Counted from the stretch's first letter, positions 56,051-64,000 are shown. The stretch: 64,000 nt of DNA from Clostridium novyi NT (GCF_000014125.1 NC_008593.1:1922001-1986000); one strand, 5' to 3'. The notes: generated from the sequence alone by a model not told the origin. Translations and numbers: made by a program.

Positions 56051-56131
56051 ACTTTCAAGATTTATTTTTCACTTCAAGCCTTAAATATCTAAGTACTGCC
56101 ACTTCATTAAGCATATTAAGGAGTGATCCCT

Positions 56132-56443
56132 TTGAATAAAAAAGAAAAAAAAGTTTTCAGTTTTAAAAAAGATGAATTAATCCTAAGAGACCTTTTAGCA
56201 ACAGATAGAACTATTCTTGCAAACGAAAGAACATTTCTATCTTATCTTAGAACCTTCTTAAGTTTAATTGTTGCTGGATGTACCTTAGTTAAAGTTCCTA
56301 AAAGCACAGTTCTACACATTGTAGGATGTATATTTATAATTTTAGGAACTATTATAGGCATACATGGAGTAAAAACATTTATTAAAATTAGTAAAAATTT
56401 AAAGCATATAAAATATATTTCTGATGAATATAAAATACAATAA
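56132..56443 (+). CDS. DUF202 (YidH-like) small membrane protein
   Basis: A 103-aa protein with the DUF202 signature RDLLATDRTILANERTFLSYLRTFLSLIVAG, quoted here as its two halves RDLLATDRTILANERTF and LSYLRTFLSLIVAG. Two membrane helices follow (the second in IVGCIFIILGTIIGIHGVKTF) and then a basic tail. The function of the family is unknown. AAGGAG is 8 nt before TTG 56132, while the GTG at 56123 overlaps the site, so TTG is preferred. It is 28 bp upstream of the sulfatase-maturing enzyme in the same direction and so probably cotranscribed. Confidence 0.82.
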   Translation: MNKKEKKVFSFKKDELILRDLLATDRTILANERTFLSYLRTFLSLIVAGCTLVKVPKSTVLHIVGCIFIILGTIIGIHGVKTFIKISKNLKHIKYISDEYKIQ

Positions 56444-56471
56444 ATCCAATATGTAAGGTGTTGAAAATACT

Positions 56472-57596
56472 ATGAAATCATTGTCTATGCTAATTAAACC
56501 TGCATCTAGTAATTGTAATTTAAGATGCACTTACTGCTTTTACTATGATATTTGTAATAATAGAGAAATTAAATCTTTTGGAATGATGAAACTTAATCTA
56601 TTGGAAACTATAGTAAAAAGGGCTTTTAATGAAGCAGAACAAAACTGTACCTTTGCTTTTCAAGGAGGAGAACCTACATTAGTAGGTATTGACTTTTATA
56701 GAGAGTTTATAAACTTTGTTAAAAAATATAATACACGTAATATAAACGTTTTCTATAGCATTCAAACTAATGGAACAACTATAAATGAAGATTGGGCAAA
56801 GTTTTTTAAAGAAAATAACTTTTTAGTTGGAATTTCTTTAGATGGAACAAAAGAAATTCATGATAAATACAGATTAGATGCAAATAAAAAAGGATCTTTT
56901 AATAAAATAATGACTAATATAAAAATCTTAAATAGATATAAGGTTGAATATAATATACTTACTGTTGTAAATAAAAACACCTCAAGACATATAGATAAAA
57001 TTTATAAGTTTTTCAAAAAACAAGATTTTAGATTTCTTCAATTTATTCCTTGTCTTGACCCAATAAATGATCCTCGAGAAAGTCATCCATATTCACTTAA
57101 TCCTAAAGATTATGAAACATTTTTAAATAAATTATTTGATTTATGGTTTAAAGATTTTTTAGATGGTAGATTTGTAAGCATACGATATTTTGATGATTTA
57201 TTATCAATACTTTTAGGAAACAATCCTAAATCTTGTTGTATGAATGGTTTTTGCTCTTGTGAATTCGTAATAGAAAGTGATGGAAGTGTTTATCCTTGTG
57301 ATTTTTATGTACTCGATGAATATAAAATAGGTTATATTGAAGAAAAAACTTTTTCTGAACTCTTTAATTCAAATGTAACTAAAAATTTTATAGATTCATC
57401 TTTAAATCATGATGTGAAATGTAAAAATTGCAACTGGTATCCATTATGTAGAAGTGGATGTAGAAGAAATAAAGAACCTAATTTTCCAAATGGAACTAAT
57501 GATAATATATTTTGTGAATCTTTTAAAAGTTTCTTTGAAAAAAACATTTCTAAATTAACGTATGTGGCCAAAACGCTAGCTTATAGACAACACTAA
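56472..57596 (+). CDS. Anaerobic sulfatase-maturating enzyme (radical SAM, SPASM)
   Basis: Oxidises the active-site Cys of sulfatases to formylglycine without oxygen. The radical SAM cluster motif is CNLRCTYCFYYD (CX3CX2C), preceded by MLIKPASSN as in known anSMEs. SAM-binding FAFQGGEPTL, IQTNGT and ISLDGTKEIHDKYR follow. The C-terminal SPASM region supplies two more 4Fe-4S clusters (CCMNGFCSCEF, YPCDFYV, CKNCNWYPLCRSGCRRN, FCESF). The 374 aa are normal. Both sulfatases in the locus are Cys-type (CSPAR and CTPTR) and are its probable targets. Confidence 0.94.
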   Translation: MKSLSMLIKPASSNCNLRCTYCFYYDICNNREIKSFGMMKLNLLETIVKRAFNEAEQNCTFAFQGGEPTLVGIDFYREFINFVKKYNTRNINVFYSIQTNGTTINEDWAKFFKENNFLVGISLDGTKEIHDKYRLDANKKGSFNKIMTNIKILNRYKVEYNILTVVNKNTSRHIDKIYKFFKKQDFRFLQFIPCLDPINDPRESHPYSLNPKDYETFLNKLFDLWFKDFLDGRFVSIRYFDDLLSILLGNNPKSCCMNGFCSCEFVIESDGSVYPCDFYVLDEYKIGYIEEKTFSELFNSNVTKNFIDSSLNHDVKCKNCNWYPLCRSGCRRNKEPNFPNGTNDNIFCESFKSFFEKNISKLTYVAKTLAYRQH

Positions 57597-57614
57597 AAAT
57601 ATTGATTACATTTT

Positions 57615-57657
57615 ATAAAAAATGCTACTGATAAATTAAATATCAGTAGCATTTTGT
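57615..57657. terminator. Bidirectional terminator between anSME and the sugar kinase
   Basis: Arms AATGCTACTGATA and TATCAGTAGCATT with a 7-nt loop; T runs on both sides. It ends both converging operons. Confidence 0.88.
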
Positions 57658-57681
57658 GGTTTCATCCTTATGCAAGTTAAA

Positions 57682-58635
57682 TTATTTTTTTAAATTATCT
57701 ATTATACTATCTGTAATTTCATTACCTGCTAACTTATATGCATAAAGAGCTGAGCCAACACCAGGAGCTAAAATTGGATTTTTTATGTCACAATTTATAT
57801 TCTTTAATTTTTCTTTAAGGGGATTTAAAACATTATCTCCTGCTTTAAAAACTCCACCACTATATGAAATTACTATCTTATTTTTATAATTTAGTTTATC
57901 CATTACTGCTTTTATCATTAAATAAAATTCCTCTGCTGCCTCTTTATAAATTTGTATAGCTTTTTCATCTCCAAGTTCAGCAGCCTCACCAACAAGCATA
58001 GCTATCTTTGCAACTTCTGTTCTAGAAAATTTATATTTATCATGTATTAAAGTTATCAAATCAAAATCTTTCTTTAAATCTAATTTTTTCTTAAATACAT
58101 TGTACAATTGTCCTTTTTTAAGTCTTCCATCTGATTGTTTTGTAAAAACTTCAATTCCCTTTTTAGCAATCCAATGTGCAGAGCCTTCATCCCCACAAAA
58201 ATAACCCCATCCACCAGATCTTTCAGATTCTCCTTTTTCATTTACTCCATATGCTATACTTCCTGTGCCTGCAACTAAATTAATTCCTTCTTTGCATGCA
58301 AGACTTCCTGCCCATCCAGCTACAACATCATTACCTATAGTAAACCTATCATTTTTAAATATTCTTTTTAAAATTTCTTCTATAGATTTATCATCCTTCT
58401 CGACTTCTCCATATCCCGGAATACCTAGAAACGTATACTCTATATCTATACTACATATTCTTACAATATTTAAAATATCTTTAAGCCCTTCTTTTATAAC
58501 TCTTTCAAATCCATCTAATCCTACTTGCATATGATGACATGTGCTTTTTTCTATTTCAGCCAATATATTACCTTTATTATTAATTAAAACGAATGCAGTT
58601 TTTGTGCCGCCTCCATCTATTCCTAAATAATACAT
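57682..58635 (-). CDS. BadF/BcrA-type sugar kinase, probable N-acetylhexosamine kinase
   Basis: An ATP-dependent kinase of the ASKHA fold related to mammalian GlcNAc kinase. The 317 aa have the phosphate-1 loop YLGIDGGGTKTAFVLIN, the phosphate-2 block NLVAGTGSIAYG, GGWGYFCGDEGSAHWIAKKG and the adenosine block VISYSGGVF. It probably makes GalNAc-6-P or GlcNAc-6-P from the free sugar, since no PTS genes are present in the locus. Third enzyme gene of the symporter-small protein-sulfatase-kinase operon, 20 bp after the sulfatase. Confidence 0.88.
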   Translation of the reverse strand: MYYLGIDGGGTKTAFVLINNKGNILAEIEKSTCHHMQVGLDGFERVIKEGLKDILNIVRICSIDIEYTFLGIPGYGEVEKDDKSIEEILKRIFKNDRFTIGNDVVAGWAGSLACKEGINLVAGTGSIAYGVNEKGESERSGGWGYFCGDEGSAHWIAKKGIEVFTKQSDGRLKKGQLYNVFKKKLDLKKDFDLITLIHDKYKFSRTEVAKIAMLVGEAAELGDEKAIQIYKEAAEEFYLMIKAVMDKLNYKNKIVISYSGGVFKAGDNVLNPLKEKLKNINCDIKNPILAPGVGSALYAYKLAGNEITDSIIDNLKK

Positions 58636-58655
58636 AACTCCTCCTTATATCACAA

Positions 58656-60107
58656 TTAATCATTATTTAGTTTTCTATCACAACTAAATATAAAATCTGA
58701 ATCATATCTCTTAAAAGTTGCCTCATCTTTTCCCCAAAGTCCAGCAAGCCCAGCTTGACCACCTCCAAATACAGGTAGCTTAGCTCCATCTATTTCTGGA
58801 TTTACATATTGTATAAACCATCTTTTAAGTCTATATCTTAATTCTTTTACAATATCCTTCTTATCCTCATCATCTATAAGATTAATTTTTTCATCTGGAT
58901 CATTAACTAAATCATATAATTCGTGAGGACCTGCTGGATATCTATGAACATACTTCCACTCTTTAGTCCTAATCATTCTTGCAGGACCATATTCATCATA
59001 TATAACTACTTCATTATCATCTCTTTCTAACTTTTCTCCTCTTAATAATGAAGCAAAACTTCTTCCTGGTAATTTTACCCCTTCATCAATTTCATCTTCT
59101 ATGCCTAGATATTCCATTAAAGTTGGTCTAATATCATAATGACTAAGTAAATCAGTTGAAACTTGTGGCTTAATATCTCCTATTTTAGTAATAAAACAAG
59201 GAATTTTTACAGAAGTATCAAACATATTAACAGGGCTTGTTCCATTTCCTTTTCCGAATATTCCATGATGACCCATATTCATTCCATTATCACTAGTAAA
59301 TATAATCAATGTATTTTCTAATACTCCCATTTCTTTAAGCTTGTCTATAACTCTTTTTATATTATTATCCACAGAAGTTAATGCAGCAAAATATCCTCTT
59401 AAAACTTCTCTTCTCTCATCTTCTGTTTTGGGAAATATATAGTCTATACTCCAATCATTTTTACCATCCTTAGGACAAGATTTAAACTCACAGTCTTTAT
59501 ATAAATCTAGTAACTCCTTTGGATGATTTTCTGGACTCCATGGTGCATGAGGTGCTGTATAATTTAAACTTAAATAAAATGGATTATCACTATCTCTTTG
59601 TTTCTCTATAAATTCTAATCCATAATCAGTCATAACGTCTGTTACATATCTTTCTTCGTGTATAAGTGTTCCATCTTTATACATTGGCGCTCCATAATAA
59701 GGTCCACCCCCTTTTTGATGTGAATACCAATACTTAAATCCATTTTGTGGTTTATCTGCAACCCCTAAGTGCCATTTACCACTCATAGCACACTCATAAC
59801 CATTCTTAGCCAATATATCTACAAATGTTGATTGCCCTTTTAAATATTCTTCGGTAGTATATCCATTATTCCATTCATCAAGCCAATCATGAATACCGTG
59901 TTGCGATGGTATTCGTCCTGTATAAATAGATGCCCTAGCTGGAGAACATACTGGAGATACACAAAAGAAGTTTTCAAATCTTATACCATTATTTGCAAGA
60001 CTGTCTAAAGTAGGTGTTATAGCATCGTGATTTCCATAGCATCCCATAGACCAATATCCTTGATCATCAGTAATAATAGAAATTACATTAATCTTGTTGT
60101 TATTCAT
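58656..60107 (-). CDS. Cys-type sulfatase without signal peptide (sulfatase 1)
   Basis: Hydrolyses sulfate esters. The 483 aa contain the metal Asp pair in SIITDDQGYWSMGCYGNHD, the formylglycine motif CSPAR (54-58) followed by ASIYTGRIPSQHGIHDW, the block GKWHLG, and the late metal site FTSDNGMNMGHHGIFGKGNG. There is no N-terminal signal or membrane segment, so it should act in the cytoplasm on an imported sulfated sugar. The ORF opens at a TTG (60122); GGAGTG lies between that and ATG 60107, chosen here. The exact substrate, for example GalNAc-4- or -6-sulfate, is not decidable. Confidence 0.92.
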   Translation of the reverse strand: MNNNKINVISIITDDQGYWSMGCYGNHDAITPTLDSLANNGIRFENFFCVSPVCSPARASIYTGRIPSQHGIHDWLDEWNNGYTTEEYLKGQSTFVDILAKNGYECAMSGKWHLGVADKPQNGFKYWYSHQKGGGPYYGAPMYKDGTLIHEERYVTDVMTDYGLEFIEKQRDSDNPFYLSLNYTAPHAPWSPENHPKELLDLYKDCEFKSCPKDGKNDWSIDYIFPKTEDERREVLRGYFAALTSVDNNIKRVIDKLKEMGVLENTLIIFTSDNGMNMGHHGIFGKGNGTSPVNMFDTSVKIPCFITKIGDIKPQVSTDLLSHYDIRPTLMEYLGIEDEIDEGVKLPGRSFASLLRGEKLERDDNEVVIYDEYGPARMIRTKEWKYVHRYPAGPHELYDLVNDPDEKINLIDDEDKKDIVKELRYRLKRWFIQYVNPEIDGAKLPVFGGGQAGLAGLWGKDEATFKRYDSDFIFSCDRKLNND

Positions 60108-60122
60108 ACCTATACACTCCAA

Positions 60123-60154
60123 TCTATTAATTATTTCTTCTATTAATTATTTCT
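60123..60154. repeat. Perfect 16-bp tandem duplication
   Basis: TCTATTAATTATTTCT occurs twice in a row. The second copy contains the stop and last codons of the 43-aa symporter partner. Probably a recent slippage or duplication event. Confidence 0.85.
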
Positions 60155-60274
60155 TGATGATATTGTTCCAAGCATTTTTCTTAAATCTTGATATCCTTTT
60201 ACTCCTACAATTAATGTTGTAAATACATACCATATCAATGCTACAGCTGTTAATATAGTCCAAAACATTCTCAT
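60143..60274 (-). CDS. Small membrane protein, likely symporter accessory subunit, 43 aa
   Basis: One membrane helix (MFWTILTAVALIWYVFTTLIVG) starts right after the initiator and is followed by a basic, polar tail (KGYQDLRKMLGTISSRNN); here the helix is quoted in parts as MFWTILTAVALIW and YVFTTLIVG. AAGGAGG lies inside the last codons of the symporter gene, and the ATG is one base past its stop, which implies coupled translation. Tiny one-helix partners are known for several sodium symporter families. Too short for most gene callers but strongly supported by site and context. Confidence 0.8.
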   Translation of the reverse strand: MRMFWTILTAVALIWYVFTTLIVGVKGYQDLRKMLGTISSRNN

Positions 60275-60275
60275 T

Positions 60276-61781
60276 TTATATGGCCTCCTTAACAGAAGTA
60301 TTTTTGGGATTACTTGGTGCTAATTTATTCTTTAATACTGATCCTACAATCATTCCTATCCATGCACATACAAATCCAGCTATTCCTGAAATATATGGTC
60401 CAATAGATTCTGCTAAAGCTGTAGTTGCTGGTACTTGTTGCAATACTAAAAATGCTACTGGACAAATTGCCCCACATATTATAGCCGCATAAGCTCCCCA
60501 ACTATTTGCTTTTTTCCAATAACAAGCCGCTATTAAAAGTGTAGATACACTTACCGAATATATTGTTGCAGTTAAAGTCATGTATACCCATAAATCAGAT
60601 TTTAATGGATACCATAGACCATATATTAATAAGAAAATTCCTATTGCTGCTACAAGCACTCTATTAACTAATATAGCTTTTTTCTGTTCCCAAGAATTTT
60701 TGTGAATTAAAACCAATATATCGTTATAAATTACACTTGCCCATCCAAGTAAATATGATGAATCAGTAGACATGTCTGCAGCAAGCATAGCTGCTAATAA
60801 AATTCCAATTAATCCTGTTGGTAATACTTTCGCAAGCATTTTAGGCATAGCATGTAATGGATTACCTGCAAGCTCACTTGGAGATAATACTACAAGTGCT
60901 GAAATACCCCATACCACTGGTATAATTGAACGTGCTACATAGAAGAAACTTGTTCTTGTATACATTTTTTGTGCTACTTTAGTGCTTTTAGCTGAAAGTA
61001 CACGTGACACCATTGTTTGCCAAGTTAGAACTGTAGCTGAAACTGATAGAAGTGTATATAATACATATTTCCATCCCAGACCTTCATTTACAAATGGATT
61101 AAAGGCTCCAGCCCCATTATGTGCATAAGCTGCATTTATTATATTACCCCAGCCCACTTTGAAAATAATTGTTATAGTAACTATAATTAGTCCAATACTC
61201 ATTAATATAAATTGCATATAATCTGTTACAATAACAGATAACATTCCACCTAAAACTGTATATACTGCTACTACAAGCAATAATATTGTCATAGTTATTT
61301 CTAAATACTTAGGATTTAACCCCACCGTATAAACTAAAAATTCTCCACCAGTTCTCAAAAATACTCCCATATTTAAAAGTCCTCCAAGAACTATTACAAC
61401 TCCACTTGCCCACCTAACTCTTGAGCCAAATTTCTTTTCAAAGAATTCCGGTATTGTAACAACACCTGCATTTCTTAATGGATTTATACAAAACCCTGTT
61501 TTACCTACAATAACCATTACAGTTGCAAACAATATACCTACTAAAGCTCCTGAAAATCCATATTTAACACCCAATTGAGATGCTGACATGCATGTTATTA
61601 TTCCAAATTCAGTTGCTGCTAAAGATGCCATTCCTGCATATAAGTCAACTTCCCTGCCCGCCAATAAATAATCATCAACGTTATTTACATATTTTCGTAT
61701 TAATAATCCTACAATCAATGTAATAAGGATATATCCTCCAACAATGGTACCATCAATTTTCCACAAAAAATTTGTTGCCAT
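60276..61781 (-). CDS. Sodium:solute symporter (SSS family)
   Basis: A 501-aa transporter with about 13 membrane helices. SSS landmarks: YLLAGREVDLYAGMASLAATEFG near the N-terminus (quoted as YLLAGREVDLYAGM, SLAATEFG), GFCINPLRNAGVVTIPEFFEKK, then VYTVLGGMLSVIVTDYMQFIL, LTWQTMVSRVLSAKS and LAADMSTDSSYLLGWASV. The N-terminal Ala-Thr-Glu-Phe-Gly and the Asp-Met-Ser-Thr-Asp blocks line the usual Na+ and substrate sites. First gene of the operon with the small partner, sulfatase 1 and the sugar kinase. The likely cargo is the sulfated or free N-acetylhexosamine. AAGGGG precedes ATG; operators lie upstream. Confidence 0.92.
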   Translation of the reverse strand: MATNFLWKIDGTIVGGYILITLIVGLLIRKYVNNVDDYLLAGREVDLYAGMASLAATEFGIITCMSASQLGVKYGFSGALVGILFATVMVIVGKTGFCINPLRNAGVVTIPEFFEKKFGSRVRWASGVVIVLGGLLNMGVFLRTGGEFLVYTVGLNPKYLEITMTILLLVVAVYTVLGGMLSVIVTDYMQFILMSIGLIIVTITIIFKVGWGNIINAAYAHNGAGAFNPFVNEGLGWKYVLYTLLSVSATVLTWQTMVSRVLSAKSTKVAQKMYTRTSFFYVARSIIPVVWGISALVVLSPSELAGNPLHAMPKMLAKVLPTGLIGILLAAMLAADMSTDSSYLLGWASVIYNDILVLIHKNSWEQKKAILVNRVLVAAIGIFLLIYGLWYPLKSDLWVYMTLTATIYSVSVSTLLIAACYWKKANSWGAYAAIICGAICPVAFLVLQQVPATTALAESIGPYISGIAGFVCAWIGMIVGSVLKNKLAPSNPKNTSVKEAI

Positions 61782-61907
61782 GCATTTTTCCCCTTTCTAA
61801 AAATAATAACTTTAAATAACTTAAAATTTTATTAGTTAATATCACACCCCTTATTTAGTTTTTAAACCCCAGTAAACCTTTACACTAATATTGCCATTGA
61901 AAATTTA

Positions 61908-61923
61908 GTAATGACATCATTAC
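61908..61923. promoter_or_regulatory. Palindromic motif upstream of the symporter
   Basis: GTAATGACATCATTAC has 7-bp symmetric arms. TCATTAC is also the core of the TGTTGTCATTACCAGTT motif 90 bp away. Possibly a further regulator site. Confidence 0.45.
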
Positions 61924-61998
61924 AAGTCAAGCTATATTTAAATGGTGATAATATTGATACAGACAATACATAATTTTATATTTCGCTCAATGTTATAA

Positions 61999-62015
61999 TG
62001 TTGTCATTACCAGTT
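61999..62015. promoter_or_regulatory. Operator-like motif before the symporter operon
   Basis: TGTTGTCATTACCAGTT, identical over 17 bases to the motif before agaS, although the surroundings differ. It lies in the 423-bp gene-free region 61782-62204, about 220 bp upstream of the symporter start. Confidence 0.65.
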
Positions 62016-62068
62016 CATTTAAAAATAAAATGATTATTAATTAATCATTTATTTAACAAGTTATATAG

Positions 62069-62108
62069 GGTTACTTATAATGTTGTTATTACCACATTGT
62101 AAGTAACC
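62069..62108. other. 40-bp hairpin with an operator-like motif in its centre
   Basis: Arms GGTTACTTA and TAAGTAACC with inner AATGT/ACATT pairing. The middle (62081-62096) reads TGTTGTTATTACCACA and matches TGTTGT-N4-ACCA. It may be the terminator of sulfatase 2, an operator, or both. There is no T run on the minus strand. Confidence 0.5.
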
Positions 62109-62204
62109 TTATTGCTACATATTTTTATACTTATATATTAAATCTAATTGTCTAACTTGTCAAATATTTTTTTACAATTATGTAATTATTATTATTTTTG
62201 TTAT

Positions 62205-63719
62205 TTATGCAAGGCTTACTCTAGGCATCCAAAGTGGCACTTTATCCATTTCTGCCCACATAAATTCCAATAGCATTCGTGATTTTAAACCAGAATAATT
62301 AGGATTATTCCATAGATTATTGAATTCATTTGGATCTTTTTCTAAATCGTATAATTCACCGTGCTCTCTATTATAATATACAGTTAGTTTGTATCTGTCA
62401 TTTACTAAAGTTCTTAAATTAACAGTAGTTTCCGTATGTTGATTTTCACAAGTTACATAAGTTCTTAAAAAATCTTTTTCACCATTCCATACACTACTTT
62501 CATCTTTTCCTGCCATAGTCCTTGGTACTTCAATACCTACTTTACTTAAAAGTGTAGGAGTTAAATCCACAAGTGATTGAAGTGAATTATTAACTTTATT
62601 TGCTGGTATAACTCCTGGTTCTCTAACTATAAATGGTATTTTTATCATATCTTCATAATGAAATGGCCCTTTAGCTATAAGATTATGTTGTCCAAAGAAA
62701 TGTCCATGATCACTTGTAAATACTACAATTGTATCTTCAGCCATTCCAAGTTCCTCTAACTTATCTAATATCTTTCCTATATAATGGTCCATCATGCTAA
62801 TCATTCCATAATATATAGCTATATCCTTTTTTAATTCTTCCTTATCTTGCAGATGTGAATGACATCCATGCAACCAATTCTTATCCTTTGGCTCATAATA
62901 CTGTGAAAAATCAGGATTCTCTTCTTGAGTCTTTTTTAGTATAGGTGACGTAGTTAAATGTTCTCCCCCTAAATAATGTGGCAATGTAATATCATCTGGA
63001 TTATACATTGAAGCCCATGGTTCTGGTACAAAATATGGTGGATGTGGATCAAAGAAACTAGACCATAAGAAGAAGTTTTCATCATTTTCCTTATATTGCT
63101 CTAATAACGCATTTGTTCTTTCAGCAATCCAATTGTCATAATGGTATTTTTCTGGTATTTCCCACACTCTTTTTGCTTTTGGATCTAAATTTCCTATTGG
63201 AGGTTGAAAATAATCTTTCCAATTTTTAAGTCCATTATCCTCCATCCAAATAGCATAGTGTTGTCCAACTAAAAATTCTACTGTATGATTTCTAGTTAAT
63301 TCTACATGTTCAAATCCATAAAATTCTTCATCAAACTTTCTCCAAAAATCTAAATCATGAAGAATTGGCATTGCCTCTAGAGATGGATATTTTTCATTTT
63401 GAAGATTATGTTGAAAATGAGCCTTTCCAACTAGTGCAGTTCTATAATCATTATCTTGCAGTATATTACCTATAGTTTGAGTATTTTCAGGCATCTTTGT
63501 TCCAAGTGACCATCCACCATGTTGACTTGGATAAAGTCCTGTTATCATAGTACATCTTGTTGGTGTACAAGTAGGGTTTGGACAATATGCTCTTGAAAAT
63601 GTTGTGCCTTCTTTAACCAGTCTATCTAAATTAGGTGTTTTTATTTCCTTGTTAAAAGCCCCTATAGTATTCCAATGTTGCTGATCACTAGTAATTAAAA
63701 GTATATTTTTCTTTTTCAT
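62205..63719 (-). CDS. Cys-type sulfatase without signal peptide (sulfatase 2)
   Basis: The second sulfatase of the locus, 504 aa, only distantly similar to sulfatase 1. It has ILLITSDQQHWNTIGAFN for the first metal site, the formylglycine motif CTPTR (51-55) with CTMITGLYPSQHGGWSLG, VGKAHFQ and the late metal site VVFTSDHGHFFGQHNLIAKGP (quoted in parts: VVFTSDHGHFFG, QHNLIAKGP). No signal peptide, so cytoplasmic. AGGTGAG precedes ATG. It is transcribed with a membrane-protein gene that runs off the right edge. Different sulfation positions may be handled by the two enzymes. Confidence 0.92.
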   Translation of the reverse strand: MKKKNILLITSDQQHWNTIGAFNKEIKTPNLDRLVKEGTTFSRAYCPNPTCTPTRCTMITGLYPSQHGGWSLGTKMPENTQTIGNILQDNDYRTALVGKAHFQHNLQNEKYPSLEAMPILHDLDFWRKFDEEFYGFEHVELTRNHTVEFLVGQHYAIWMEDNGLKNWKDYFQPPIGNLDPKAKRVWEIPEKYHYDNWIAERTNALLEQYKENDENFFLWSSFFDPHPPYFVPEPWASMYNPDDITLPHYLGGEHLTTSPILKKTQEENPDFSQYYEPKDKNWLHGCHSHLQDKEELKKDIAIYYGMISMMDHYIGKILDKLEELGMAEDTIVVFTSDHGHFFGQHNLIAKGPFHYEDMIKIPFIVREPGVIPANKVNNSLQSLVDLTPTLLSKVGIEVPRTMAGKDESSVWNGEKDFLRTYVTCENQHTETTVNLRTLVNDRYKLTVYYNREHGELYDLEKDPNEFNNLWNNPNYSGLKSRMLLEFMWAEMDKVPLWMPRVSLA

Positions 63720-63762
63720 ATTCTCACCTCATAATTATGTCATTTATATTTAAAAGGCCTAT

Positions 63763-63999
63763 TTATTCAGCCATTTGTGAAACTTTATTTTTATTCTTTC
63801 TTATACAGCTACTAACAAATTTCTTGTGACATATTAAAGAAAATACTATACATACACACCAATAAATTAATGAATATATCTTAAACTTGCCAGTAGGATT
63901 TTTAGTTGCTATTCCTATTGGTGATAAAACACCATACATATATATTAATGAAAATGCTAGTAATAATCCTGTAAGTATAGAATATTTCCAGTAGTGTAA
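63763..63999 (-). CDS. Membrane protein, C-terminal part only (runs off window)
   Basis: The frame is open from the right edge to the TAA at 63763. The 78 visible residues hold two hydrophobic helices (ILTGLLLAFSLIYMYGVL and IYSLIYWCVCIVFSLI) joined by SPIGIATKNPTGKFK, and a basic tail RKNKNKVSQMAE. Not recognised. It is 43 bp upstream of sulfatase 2 in the same direction and is probably cotranscribed. Confidence 0.6.
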   Translation of the reverse strand, partial: LHYWKYSILTGLLLAFSLIYMYGVLSPIGIATKNPTGKFKIYSLIYWCVCIVFSLICHKKFVSSCIRKNKNKVSQMAE

Positions 64000-64000
64000 A

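Overview
The window reads as chromosome of a low-GC, strictly anaerobic, spore-former-type Firmicute, most likely a Clostridium. The evidence is AT-rich protein genes, strong AGGAGG-type ribosome binding sites, AsrABC sulfite reductase, an acyl-CoA transferase, a secreted M16C peptidase and Cys-type sulfatases with a radical-SAM maturase. The species cannot be fixed from the sequence alone.

Layout. Bases 1-1.6 kb: the end of thiM, then thiE (thiamine), and a small acidic protein gene on the other strand. Bases 1.74-6.76 kb: a complete rRNA operon on the minus strand (16S-23S-5S, no tRNAs). Bases 7.0-7.8 kb: a membrane-anchored protein with an NlpC/P60-like tail. Bases 7.9-19.0 kb: a tetrapyrrole and sulfite block on the minus strand. 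It holds a second siroheme reductase, then hemA-sirC-hemC-cobA/hemD-hemB-hemL-crp, then asrABC. The pathway genes present stop at siroheme, which is the AsrC cofactor, so the block looks like one functional unit under a Crp-family regulator. Bases 19.3-24.1 kb: an NhaC-like antiporter, a Staygreen-family protein, an IS1182-type element and a frameshifted pheA. Bases 24.19-29.21 kb: a second, nearly identical rRNA operon in the same orientation, exactly 22,452 bp from the first.

Bases 29.4-50.8 kb are ordinary genes: glnS, a two-subunit CoA-transferase, a DMT exporter, a phosphodiesterase, a YbiT-like ABC-F ATPase, a TetM/EF-G-like GTPase, a secreted M16C metallopeptidase, an aminotransferase, a MATE pump, a YhgE/Pip protein, glycerol dehydrogenase and an aldose-1-epimerase-like protein.

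Bases 50.9-64.0 kb form the most coherent accessory system. It has a tagatose-6-P kinase-like enzyme, a GatY/KbaY-type aldolase, an amino-sugar-6-P deacetylase, AgaS, a GntR/UTRA regulator, a sulfatase-maturing radical SAM enzyme, a BadF-type sugar kinase, two sulfatases without signal peptides, and a sodium:solute symporter with a 43-residue partner. I read this as import and catabolism of a sulfated N-acetylhexosamine, most likely GalNAc-type: uptake, desulfation in the cytoplasm, phosphorylation by kinase rather than PTS, deacetylation, deamination and isomerisation to tagatose-6-P, then cleavage to trioses. A repeated operator-like motif, TGTTGT-N4-ACCA, occurs at the regulator's own promoter, before agaS and before the symporter operon. 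It links the three transcription units.

No CRISPR array, tRNA gene, prophage or plasmid origin was seen.
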